Of a stretch of 64,000 bases of DNA, positions 14,286 through 25,600 are shown in pieces. The DNA comes from Hypoxylon rubiginosum (Eukaryota; Ascomycota; Sordariomycetes; Xylariales; Hypoxylaceae). Positions within the stretch are counted from its first letter, which is position 1, and each line of letters starts with the position of its first letter. The position numbers and the translations under genes were made by a program. Below the pieces are notes generated by a model that saw only the letters and a list, made by a program, of their open reading frames with translations, was not told where the DNA came from and searched no databases. The stretch covers positions 1-64,000 of the forward strand of contig CADCXA010000042.1 of NCBI GenBank assembly GCA_902806565.1, in the 5' to 3' direction.

Positions 14286-16026
14286 ACATTAAACGATAAC
14301 AAGATAAGCCCACGTGCTAGCAATCCAGTAACATTAAACGGTTACGTCGAAAGAAATATCACACTGCAGTCCCTTCTAACATCGCGATCAACCTTTTTTT
14401 CTCAGATCCTTATCAAACTCATCCTCCGCAAATACGACCTCGCTGCATCAGTAAAATTTGTCCTGCCAATGCAAAACCATGACTCTTCTCACACCCATTG
14501 GGCCAGTATACCAGCATACCAACACATCAGCACACACCGCCGGTAGCACCTAGGCCTAGGGCTTTACCCCCTTCGAAATGCCCAATCAATTTTCGAATCG
14601 TAGTGCTGTGGTACCTAATAGACCAGACCATCTTCGCCCACGATGAGGAGGAGGATGCAATCTACAAACGCCGACCCCGGTCCCCTTAGAATCGCTGACC
14701 GCTTGAACTGGAGCCGGGACTATCCTATCCCTGGGGGCTCAGGGGCTTCAAGACATTAACTCGGACAGCTTGTCACTCTCGGTTATTATTGAACTCGGAA
14801 CACGTTGTTGCCCTCCCTCCTCCTACAGGCTATATCTACCTCTCCGTAAGAAATGCGCCTTATGAAGATACGCGTGCCCCCAGGATCGGGGCAGCCTTTG
14901 CCTTCAAGATTCGCGGCACACTCTGCAGTTACTGGTAAAGCATGTATGATGTTACCTACGCATAACGCGCGCCCACGTTTTATACAGCAGATCCTTCTAA
15001 CTGTACCGAAGCTATACGCTTTGACGACATATGGCGTCTTCCTCTCTGTCCTGAGCACGTGCAACAATCTACGTCAAGAATCCCCGTGCTATCACATTGG
15101 GCACACTAAAACACGAGAATCATCGTACACAGCTGCAGGTCTACGTAGGTTCTTGTTGTGCGACGGTGGGGGCTCGACTCGATAAGTAGTAAGAGGTAGT
15201 CACGTCACCACACCACCACGGCAAAGCATCCGAGAGCTCTCATCTTTAAACGGAGCGGGAGCTTACACAAACGAGTCGGCCGCGGATAGAACTAGATTGA
15301 GTACGGAACCACAATCCATATCTCCATGTCCATGGCTTATAAGCATCAAGTCTCGGCGTCTTCACTATTCGTGGACGTACAAACCTCAAGATTCCTTCTC
15401 AGCCAATCATTTAACAACGTGCTCCTTTTACCATGTCTCACTTGAACACATATCAAGCCCTTTACCCCCTTGGGTCAACAAAGTAGGCAACCTAGAAAGA
15501 ATCGCATCGAGATCAGCCTACTTTCATCATCAAGCTGGAACTACTTCCCCACCGCCAAATGTGGTTGAGCTTCAAGAACAGTTTGGCCATCTAATACACT
15601 AGCGGCATCTCGGCTTCTAATCCAACGTGCTATAACTCCGAACTATCGCCAAGACGGTACGAAGCTGTTGGCGTGCGCAGATTGACGTTGTTGGCTGCGC
15701 AGAGCCGCACGATCAAGGCACGATCAAGGCATGCCGAGCTACCCAGCTACCCAACTACCCCAAGTTGGTAACAACACTTTTATTCACATTCACATCAAGT
15801 TTCTGTACCGGCAACATGGTGAAATTGCCTCAAAAGGGATAGTCAGAGTATGCTTAGAACATAAGAAAAGATGAATTGTTCTGGGACGGGTTTCCTATAA
15901 TAATTTAAATTAAAACAAAGGAAGAAAAACCAAGGTGCCGAAAGTGCCTATTCAAAACGTTGCTATTCTACATATGTATGTTTTGCGTGTGGTTCGAGGC
16001 TATGTACATTAATTTCTGATCTCTAT
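14286..16026. other. Gene-free interval beside the isochore
   Basis: Normal-composition DNA between the isochore and the kinase gene. Short open frames (for example 14853-15185 and 15297-15602 on the plus strand) have no recognisable domain, signal peptide or convincing splice context, so they are not called. A short direct repeat of CGATCAAGGCA occurs near 15712-15730. The end next to 16027 should hold the 3' UTR of the minus-strand kinase gene. Confidence 0.5.
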
Positions 16027-19000
16027 TCAAGGCGACTCGGGCCAGTTAAAAGTCGTAGATTGGTAAGGAACATTTGTAGGACTTCCAAAAAGACCGCCGG
16101 GAGCGCTTCCGGGAGAATTTCCAAACATACTTCCAAAAGCATTTCCAATAACATCTCTAGGAATTCTGGGAGCAGGAGTAGCATTTCTGGGACTATTTCT
16201 AGGTGGCGGCCGCGTAATTCTGTTTCGCAAGGTCTCTGTAAACGATTAAGTATCAGTAAATGCTTACTCCGATCAAAGAGTTCAAAAGGGATTCGTTACG
16301 TCTCGTGAGTAACGATGTCAAGTAAATAAGCCTTTAGGTAATACTGAGGATTCCCAAATCCCGGCTCTCAAGATTGGCAAAAGGAAAAGGGGGTTAAGGG
16401 GGAGGGTTGAGCAATTGAAGAAAGGGGATGCTTACCTCTAGTTTGCCTCGCCATATCGCGTATACGATTTGTAGTTCTAGTTCTCATTCTTTCTCTTTCT
16501 CTTTCTCTTTCTCTTTCTCTCTCTCTTTCTATTTCCCTGTCTCCTCTACGCTCTCTGCGATCAGCCAGGACTTGCCCCGAGGCTTCACGGAGGGTGCGGA
16601 TTGGTGAGCGGAATGAGAACATGGAGAGGATAGAAGCAGCCGATCGGCTGCCATCGCTAGCATCCCTCCTACCAGTATTGTCTTGGGCAGTGCGAGGAGG
16701 AAGGCCAGTGGGGGTGATGTCCATGGGATCCCCGGGTCCAGCCGCGGGTCCAGCACTAAAAGGGCTGATGCTGGTATTCATAGGATCCGGGGGTCCAGCA
16801 CTAGAAGGGCCGGTGCTGGTATTCGTGGCATCCGCGGGTCCAGCACTAGAAGGGCCGGTGTTAGAAGGGCCACTAGCAGGGTCGTTCACGATAGGAGGGC
16901 CAGGAGGTCCTGCGGGTCCTTGAAGTCCTTGGGGTCCTGCGGGTCCTGGAATACCAGGAGGACCAGGGGCTCCGGAAATGTTAATGCCAAAAAATGATCG
17001 GACCAAGGTATCGAGCTGGCCATAGGGAATACCAACTATAGGACCGTCGCCCATGCCAGCACCGGGGACATAGCCAGGAGGGGGAGGAGGGAGACCAAAC
17101 TGGGTAAGGTCAATGGCGGGGAAATTGGGAGGAGCCGGAGGGCCGGGAGGGTTATTGTTAGGGGGACCGAAACGAAAGCCGGGAGGGGCGTTGAAAACTG
17201 CGTTGCCAGGGGGCGCAAAACTCGAGCCCCTAAACGGATCAAAGGGAGGGGGGCCGCCAGGGGCAGGACCGAGATTCATGGCCGGTGGGACATCATCGAT
17301 ATCCATGGCACCATCGAGATTCATGGCCGAAGGGGGGTCACCGCGATTGATAACCGTGGTATCGTAACTGCCGGGCATGAGATCGTTCCAAGTCCCACCG
17401 CCGCCTGGCTCGTACATGTCGCTCGGACGACGGGCACGCTGCATCCTCATGCCACTCCTCCCGGCAACAGGACCCATAACTAGAGGGAGACGCGATTTTC
17501 GGGGAGCGCCTCTTTTAGGTGACGACCACTCATCAGCGCCAGCAGGCTCACCATTACGGCGGCCTTGCCGGTTTTCGTCTCCGTCACCACGCGCGGGCAT
17601 CCGTTGACGGGGGGCACCCACGGAAGAATTTGCGTTACCAAGTCCAGCGCGAGTAGTGGCGACATCCCCTGGAAATCCCGGAACCGGGCTAGGGCGACTC
17701 ATCCTGGGCCTTTTGGTAGGTCTACTATTAGGACTATCGCGAGGAGCATCGCTGGCATCGCTGGCATCGCTAGGGCGACTCCTCCTGAGCCTTTTGGTAA
17801 GTCTACTATTACTAGAGGCAGGACCACCGCGAGGAGCATCGCGAGGGCTGCTACCAGCTGAGGCGGCAGTGCTGGTAGTGGGGGTGGGGGCAACGGCGAT
17901 ATCCCCTGGAAATCCTGGAAACGGGGTAGGGCGACGACCTCCTCCTGGGGCGCCTCCGGGACTGTCCCCGGGACTGTCCCCGGACCCCCCTCCAGACCCC
18001 CCTCCAGAGCCCCCTCCAGAGCCCCCTCCAGAGCCCCCTCCAGAGCCCCCTCCAGAGCCCCCTCCGGAGCCCCCTCCGGAGCCACTAGGACCACCTCCCC
18101 CTCCGGGACCCCCTGCGGGACCATCAGAACCACCTCCCCCTCCGGGACCACCAGAACCACCACTTCCCGAGGGACCACTCTTCGTAGGGGCATCGAATAG
18201 TCTAGTGTGAGAAATGTATTTGTTAGCAATCTGATAGCAGTCTTCTCCAGGCGGTTCCTAGCTAAACCAGGCAATCGAGAAGACCGAGGGGATCATTTAA
18301 CCTACTATAAGAGAGTTAGCTAAGGATGATCAGAACCCGAAAGGGGGGGGTTGGTTAAGGGGCGAGGTTTGGGAACCGAGGATACGACATGTTTTTTTAT
18401 ACGTACCATTCTACGAATGAAGCTACGAATCTCATCATCAGACTCTTCGGGGTACTCCCTCGTTATTCCTTGCTCCGCCGTCTCCAATAGTGTTTGCAAT
18501 GATGGCCGATCGCTCGGGTCATGCGCCATGCATAGCGAGAGTATTCGCTTGAAGTCCTCATCAACCCATTCATACTCGATGTCGTAGATATCGGCACAGT
18601 AGTTGGGTGGAAGATCTGTCCTGTCGGACTCCTGGAGCCTGGGCGGAAGAAGTGGGAAATATTGGGTTATAAGCTGCCACATAACCTACGTAAATGTTAG
18701 ACGGTTTCAACTTTTGTCTCCTTTCCCGGGGATATTACCAATGCCATGCCCCAAACATTCGTATGCGACCCATAGTTTCCAGCAATTTTGGAAGCGGCAA
18801 CCTCAGCGCCGAAGTATTCCGTAGCCTCAAGGAGATCCCAATCTCTACCGAATTGCTCAGGGGTAAAGTAGCCATGTTTTGCGAGACGGCGTTTGTTAAG
18901 ATAATATTGGCTTTCCCCCACCCAGGTCAGCATGGACATTAAGATAAGAACGATAGCAGTATACGACGTACTTTGACTTCTCAGGTATTATTTTCTCCGC

Positions 19001-20875
19001 CATGCCAAAGTCTGCAAGCTATTGTTCCAATTAGTAGGCGCGTATATAAGCAAGTAGGGAAGCCGTTTGGCTTCAAGTGACCAACGAACCTTGAGTCTCG
19101 GAACTATGTCATGTTCGCCACATCCAGGTTCTTTATCAAAGCCGGTGATGAATACTTGAAAATTATTATTGTTAGCCAGTTTTTTCTAGCCTGGAAAATC
19201 GGAATATCCTTTCTCACTCACTATTCTGGGGATCGATATCGAAATGGACAAGACGCTGCCCAGCCCATCGGCGGGTATCAGGTGGCAAATACTCGAAAAG
19301 CTCGTCGCCTATAACCTTTGCCTCTTGGGGGTTGGAACCTTGTCCTTGCGAACCGCTTCCTTGCGCACTGCTTCCTCCCACACCGCTTCCTCCCGCACCG
19401 CTTCCTCCCGCACCACTTCCTCCCGCACCGCTTCCTCCCGCACCGCCTCCTTGCGCGTTGAGTGTCATATTTTGTGTGCCTGCTAAGATTCCTTGTTCTC
19501 TCTGGGCTTTCTCCCGTCGCCTAGGGTGAAACTTTGTCACAGGGTATCTATAGCAATCCATTAGGTTAGTATGGTCCGAAGCGTACTGAACTGGGCTCAT
19601 AAGGATTCCATGAGGGGTGCGACTTGGCATAATGTCTAGCAAGATAGCTACTCCCGTGAGGAAACCTAAGGGTCTAGGGGTCCCTTACTCCATTGCGATG
19701 CAGGCCTTGACCACTGATGATCTTATTAGCCTGGAAACATGAAGGGGGAAGGGGGGAATGGGGAGGGGGGAAAGTGAGGCGGAGATCATGACATACAACA
19801 AAGCCAGAACTGCCAAATGACACGGTTTGGTATTTGCTCCCCCGACTGGACAAGTCTGTAGAGGAAATTGGCTAGGTCACCGTTTTCGCAAAACTCCAAA
19901 AGTATGAAATCCTTATGGTCTAAGTCCCATTTCTCTGGCTTGTACTTTCGAGGCGGCCTTTCGTTCGCTTTCCCTTTCTCGTTTCTCTCTTCTTCCCGCC
20001 TCTCTTCTTCTTCTGCCGCAATGGCGTTCCTCCGTGCTATAAGCCTAAATCGATGTACAGCGTAGTCTTTGTGCTTCTGCCATCTTTCCTCCATTTTTTC
20101 CATTCTGTTTGTGAGCAACCACTCTCGAAGGGGTCCTTGGAGAGGAGGATCATCAAGGTCTTGAACGCTTTCGTTGTCGTCACCGGAATCCGATTCCGAT
20201 TCCGAATCAAACTCGTCTGGATCTACGAAATCCCACGGCTTTTTAGGGGGCATCCCGAGCTCTTCCGGATCGATCATCTGGACGCAATGGGCCGCGCGAG
20301 CCACTCGCTGCGAGCACGTTAGAAGAAGATGCATAAGCTATATGGCGACCAGGTCTAATCACCTTTGCGCTCCTTTCCTCCGCATCGATTTCATGACTAA
20401 TCCAACCTCTAAGGCCAATCTTCAACACGATGTCTCGAGGTGGGATAGTAGGATCGGGGTTTTGATATTGGAAACGAATAGTCAAGCCCAGCCCACCGTA
20501 ACCCAGCGGGCTCACGTGGCGGAATGGTCCTTGTGCCGTGAACCAAGCCGTAGCCTCCTGCCATCTTGTTCTTGCTACTGTGATATTATCTGGCTCATTT
20601 TTCTGGGGATCAGAGAGTTTGAAGCGTTTATCAGCTAATCGGTATAATGCCGGATAAGCGTCGCTGCGGCGCGTTCTTGCTTCCCGGATCTCGGATTGTC
20701 CGGTTCTCGGAATCGATTTGTTCGCCCAAGCTGTTCGGTTTGAGGCCAAAGTACTCCAGCCTAGCTCCCGTGAGCCATATAATCGATAACCCCGAAAAGT
20801 GTAGTTTGATGCCAGGAATTCTTCCCTGAATGATTGGGGTTGACGACTTGGATCTCTTTTATCCATCGCGGCCAT
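16027..20875 (-). CDS. Protein kinase-like protein with long Gly/Pro-rich, collagen-like C-terminal tail
   Basis: Hand-spliced as ten exons: 20875-20363, 20307-19797, 19713-19689, 19547-19222, 19154-19090, 19018-18972, 18910-18739, 18685-18407, 18257-16436 and 16235-16027. They sum to 3969 nt, 1322 residues. The kinase domain shows a Gly loop GYGGLG (about 125-130), the beta-3 lysine in DIVLKIG (about K152), an unusual catalytic loop HFDIDPQN (451-458) replacing HRDxKPxN, DFG at 483-485, and PEQ in the APE position. Key residues are present, so activity is plausible. Two insertions interrupt the domain: a charged, acidic stretch before FILLEFCENG, and a Gly-Gly-Ser-rich repeat before the catalytic loop. 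From about residue 650 the protein is low complexity: GGGS repeats (about 700-750), a short Gly-X-Y collagen-like run (about 1068-1105), Arg-Glu repeats (about 1221-1238) and a C-terminus ending FNWPESP. Exon 3 is only 25 nt. Such atypical kinases are often expanded in Sordariomycetes; substrate unknown. The junction at 18258-18406 is the least certain. Confidence 0.7.
16488..16533 (-). repeat. TCTTTC hexanucleotide repeat encoding Arg-Glu repeats
   Basis: A pyrimidine-rich run of TCTTTC/TCTTTCTC units on the plus strand reads as alternating Arg-Glu codons on the minus strand, in frame in the kinase tail. It is a slippage-prone simple repeat. Confidence 0.8.
17985..18080 (-). repeat. 12-bp minisatellite encoding GGGS-type repeats
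   Basis: About eight tandem copies of a 12-bp unit (plus-strand form CCCCCTCCAGAG with C/G variation) lie in frame in the kinase tail and encode Gly-Gly-Gly-Ser on the minus strand. The unit is four codons, so copy-number change would keep the frame. Confidence 0.8.
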
Positions 20876-21299
20876 CGTGACTACCTAGGTAGGCACTAAT
20901 TCCAACGTAGGGGCTTAGGTCTTGTGATGGACGACCTGAGAATAGGACTATGCGAGAAGGTGGCATCACGATGATTTAAACCCCTGTATGGTTTAGAGGG
21001 TTAGTAAATAGGTATTTAAAGAAACAATAGGCATTGCTCCTTGCTATGCTGTTTGCGGGAAGCGGGAGTAGGGACTTCGCCCAATAGACAAAGGAATTTT
21101 ACAAAGGGGAGAACTCGACTAAAAGAGACCTGCGAGCACTAGAAACTTTTACGATGAAAACATAAGAGAACCAGGGGAAGGGGAAAAAGAAGAAGAAGAT
21201 CACTGAAGGCTACCCTAGGTTGTTAAGTTCATACGGTAACCAGTTCGTACCCAAATGTCAAATATGAAGATTTCCCATATAAAGAACTTACCTATATTG
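20876..21299. other. Intergenic, upstream of the kinase gene
   Basis: About 420 bp holding the presumed promoter and 5' UTR of the minus-strand kinase gene and the 3' side of the small candidate gene at 21300-21582. A GAAGAAGAAGA run sits near 21190. No RNA gene or clear motif seen. Confidence 0.4.
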
Positions 21300-21582
21300 T
21301 CAACTATCGTTGATCTGCCGAGTGCCTGAGCATTTGCAACGGTGAACTAGAAGTTCGGCATCATGGTCAGCACAAGGCATGCATTGGTAGTCAGATATCA
21401 TCATTCTATATCGCTAAAGGCCTGACCTTACAGTTTGGACAATCAAAGCAACTAAGCAAGGTATAGTACCTCTCCAAGGAGTGGCGAGGTTTCCGTTTAC
21501 GACCTCCATATGGTAGGGGGACGGTTCTGATACCCTCGAGCCAAGGTCGTGCCGCTGGTTCGGCAGATTGCTTTGCTAACAT
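21300..21582 (-). CDS. Candidate 65-residue Cys-containing small protein
   Basis: Two exons give a consistent frame: 21582-21432 (ATG start) and 21346-21300 (TGA stop), joined over an 85-nt intron with a GTAAGG donor, a GCTGAC branch-like site and a TAG acceptor. They sum to 198 nt. The protein is basic in its first half (KRKPRHSLERYY) and ends with closely spaced cysteines, CFDC then HRCKCSG, suggesting metal binding. Inside the intron, another frame reads YQCMPC followed by ELLVHRCKCSG, continuing in the frame used by exon 2. A longer Cys-rich form with different splicing, or a slightly damaged gene, is therefore possible. I do not recognise a family. It lies between the kinase gene and the sok1-like gene, on the opposite strand to the latter. 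Confidence 0.35.
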
Positions 21583-22697
21583 GATTGTGATGTGATTACA
21601 CCGGTGTATCTGATTAGGTAGACGAATTTATTTTGGAATGACATGGGAAGAGAAGAGAGAAGCAGGGTAATCTAGAATCTATGAAGACGATTCATGTAAG
21701 ATCACAAGTAGACATCTGTGTATTATTGCTGTATTGCTGTACCTATCTGATATCTGATATCTGACTTTGATGTTGGTAGAATATGTATTTTGTTATTGTT
21801 ATGTTATCTTGTTACATGTACGTGCCGGTAAGTACATTAGGTACGTATGCACATACTAGGTATACATATATGTACATTAGGTCAATGTTTACGAATGCGG
21901 AAAAGATGGAAACAAAGGGAACATGGTGATACCCACCTATCACCATTTATTCTCCTAAGCAGTACTATTTATGTAGGTATACAGTAACTGACAAACCTGT
22001 ACATACATCATATGGATATGTACATGTATGAATACATACATAATACCTGCATGTGTGTTTCACCTCCGGCAAGCCAGATAAGTACCTAGGTACCTAGCAG
22101 ACGCGACTGATGACTTTGAAGTACGGGCTTGTTACTGCAAATCCTTCCGTCATCTGTCACAATTCCATTTGCCCATTCAACGTTTATTACCAACCTTACC
22201 ATTCTCTTCTTCCCACTTCGTCAAGCCGGAAACCTGCAGTAGGAGTTTTGCAACTTTTTAATGTTGCGGCTCGTTTACCATTGTATTCTTCATCTGGCCT
22301 CCTTTTCTTTTCGTCTTCGTCTTCGTCTTCGTTGACGTCTTTGTCTTCTTTTTCCCAGCAGACTTGTAATTTCCCTTCCCCTTCGATTTTGGCTTTGGCA
22401 GCCATCGTCGTTCCAATCCCTATTTGCTCTTACTTTATAGCGCAGTGCGTCACTTTGTTGTTACCTACCGGTAGCCTACGGTTTGGAGCCACCTGCGTCA
22501 GACAAACAAGTAGCAGCAATACAGACCCGGTTACTCTGGCAGCTGCACAAAGATAGATAGCAATTCCAACGTACCCCTGCCGAACCAGGACATCCGTTAG
22601 AAAGTTGATCTTTGTTGCGCTGCACCGCCTCGTCTCCAACTTGCATCCGAGTTCCCCCGCCGAGTGCGTTTATAACGCACCTTACCAACAAAAGACC
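21583..22697. other. Intergenic, promoter and 5' UTR side of the TCP11/Sok1 gene
   Basis: About 1.1 kb rich in short TACCTAGGTAC- and TACATATG-like palindromic words, plus ATCTGATATCTGAT repeats near 21745. A pyrimidine tract with TTCGTC repeats near 22310-22345 lies upstream of the sok1-like start and probably belongs to its leader. An in-frame ATG at 22605 would add 31 residues to that gene; I treat this as leader sequence. Confidence 0.4.
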
Positions 22698-25600
22698 ATG
22701 CGTCGTGCTTCCACAGACTTGACTGACCCCTCTCGAAACCTCGAAGAATCGATGGGCACCCCGGATCCGACGTGTATAGACCCCGATCTAGACATGGCTC
22801 TAGCTGCGGAAGAAGACGACACGCGGATATATACTCCTCCTCCGCATATCGCCGCCCGATTTTACAGGCCTAGTCAGAATCGCCGAAAAAATTCCGCCGC
22901 TTCGTCGCGCCGTAACTCGATCTCTTCCGCCCAGTCGCTGTCCTCTCATGGCTTCGGCCACCATGGCGGCCCGCAAAGCAAATACATCGCCCAGCAGATG
23001 CGTCGTGCTTCGATCCTCGAGGACCGGAAGGCTCGCTTGGCCGACAGGGCGGCGCACGCCGAAAAGGTCCGTCTACGAGCTGCCCTGGCGAAGGCTGCCC
23101 ACCAGAAAAGTTCGAATCTAGAGGAGCGTGCATTAGCTGCGGCGCAGGCTAGGGAGAAGAACCTGGCCGAAATCGTCGCGGCTTGTGCCGAGGAGGTAAA
23201 GCGGGCTAAGGCGATAGCCGAGAGTATGAAGGAAAAGAGAGAGCAGGAACTGCGCAAGCTCAAGTCGCAGATGGAGGAACGATTAGCCGAGGCTGAGAAG
23301 AGGAGGGAAGAGCTGCGTAGTCGTCACGCCGCCAGACGGTCCAGAGGCCAGAGCGTCACGACTAAGAAGTCTGAGACGGGGAGCTTACCGGAAGAAGAGG
23401 AACAGGAGTCGTCGAGCATGAGCGATAGCGTTGTCATGAGCGACGACGTGGCGGCGTCTAAGATTCAATGGTGGTGGAGAGGAGCACTGAGAAAGGGAGC
23501 GGTGCGCAAATTCTCCGACCTGGGCCTGAATATCGATGGCGTCAGAGATACCTCGTTTGAACAGGTGACGGAACTCCTTGCGCAAGAGAAGGTACTCGTG
23601 CTTACAGCAAGAGTCTTGCGTATTTGCGGGTTACAAGAAGGTGAACCGGGGTCCGTCGACGAAATGACTGCTGTTCGCACATTTCTGAGCGCCTTCTTAA
23701 TATTAGGCCATCCTACCCAGGTCCTTAGTAACAAGGACCACAGGGGAGAACAGGAGCAGGTTGGATCCTCTCAAGGGCAGCCCATTCCTCATGACGATCT
23801 GGCTAATCCGCAGTTACAGGATCTCGTGGCCAAGGCGCGAGATTTGCTGATATCCTTCGAGAACATATTCTCCCGACTGACTTCTATGAACAGCTATACG
23901 ACCCCGCCCGCATTACAAGGAGCACTGGCGGAGTCGTACGCGACCTTCCACAATGCTTTTATAGCGTGGAAGGCTCGCGATTCCAATGCGTTAGTCGATG
24001 TAATGATCTTACAATTCGTAGAACTTGACGCCATCCTCCAAACCGTCAAGGATGGTACCGAAGAAGCCGTCGCCGATTCTTACCGACAGAGCATCAAGGA
24101 CAATCAGCTGATGCTGATGGTACGAATCAAGAGACTTGCAGGTGCTGAACAAGGGAAGAGGAAGATTTTTGAGGCTGTCAAGCAAGCGAGGAAGGCTAGA
24201 GCCGCGAAGAAGCCCGCGGGCGATACAAAACCTCGAGCTACGGAGCATTCACTAAGCAATGAAAATTCGGTCGGAGACCATGCTACGGCGGACCACGTTG
24301 TCTCGTCTCAGCTTCAGACACTCACGCCGCCGCTAAGCCTATTAAGGGAAAAAGAGCTGAGACAAGACAATACCCAATCGAGCTACCCCCCGATACTGCC
24401 GGATAATCGGGTTATTGTTCACGAGTTAGCTATCAATCGCGAGTATCGCATCGAGTACCAGTACTTTCAAGAGCAGCATAGGTTGCGTATAGACCCTCTT
24501 TTCCAGGACCTCAAGGCCGGCCCGAGAGACGAGGAGAAGGAGTTCCACTATCTCATCATAATGGCCAACTACATTAGGGACAGACTCCAGCACTTAGTCA
24601 AGCCTGGCTCGCATATGTACACATTCATTGGCGAGATTCTCGACACGGAGCTTGCCCAACGACAGTTCTTAGCCGGTAGCTTCTCGTACGAGCAATTCTT
24701 CTCATCAATGGGTTCCCTCCTACCTAAGCTTTGCGCGCCGGTTCGAGACGACGAAGTTAGGGACCTGGTTGAGAACAAGCTAAGCCAAGGGGACATCGTT
24801 GATCGCCTCGAGGCGCTGCTTTCGTTCATCGACACTATGCTCTACGACTACGCAAACTACATGTTACAAGTTGCAGCGCCGAGTCTCGTAGAGCATGCCT
24901 CTGCATACGAAACGAAAAGATTTGCCGAGGAGCTCGACAGCGAAACAATCACACTGTCTCGTGCCGAAGTCTCTTGGCGGAACGCACGTAACAAGATACA
25001 CACGGAGGCGGCGCGCCGAGATCCTGAAGGTGTCAACCACCCACGCTCGCGACCCACCCCGGATAAGATCTACTGGCAGATGCTTCTGGACGAATTCACG
25101 CAACCCTCGCCATCGGACGAGACCGTGCCGGAGCCCCTCGCCCTGGATGCACAACGTCGTGCGCGCACAGGCCGCCAGACGATGCGTATCGTGACGGCAG
25201 GAGCTATCCTATTACAGTGCAAGAACATGCTCAAACGTGATGTGCGGGCCCCCTGGAAGACCGAGGCTGGCCGCATCTTCACGGTTCTCGAGTCGATAGA
25301 CGACGATACGAAGCCGCTCCCGCAGTCTACGGCTGTGCATGGCATCATGGCAGCTCTGGAGGCTGGACGGTCGATGCCAACAGCCACAAAGACGCATCTG
25401 CAAGCCCTCGTAACAAAGGTGCTTGCCGCCAGCATAGATGCGAAGCGTGAGAACACAGACCCGAGAGAGCCTGTGCTGAGACTATTATTGACACGGATGA
25501 GAGGCCACATCCTAGCCAGGCTACAGGCCAGCTCTGCCAGTGAAAAGGTCAAGGCTACTAGCACGGCCGGGGAGAAGCTCGCGGGTCTTGGCCTGCCCGA

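Noticed and set aside
15297..15602. Plus-strand 101-codon frame near the isochore
   Set aside because: No domain, no splice context and no promoter-like sequence; length is within chance expectation.
16594..18210. Several plus-strand Pro/Gly-rich frames opposite the kinase tail
   Set aside because: Antisense shadows of a G+C-rich, low-complexity coding exon with no start context or splice structure of their own.
16027..18257. Reading the Gly/collagen-like frame as a separate gene
   Set aside because: An intron from 18406 to 18258 joins it to the kinase in phase and all exons then sum to a multiple of three; no good start codon lies upstream of the Gly repeats.
17699..18274. Minus-strand 191-codon frame with Val/Leu/Glu-Gly repeats
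   Set aside because: It is another phase of the minisatellite that encodes GGGS repeats in the kinase tail; the spliced frame accounts for the region.
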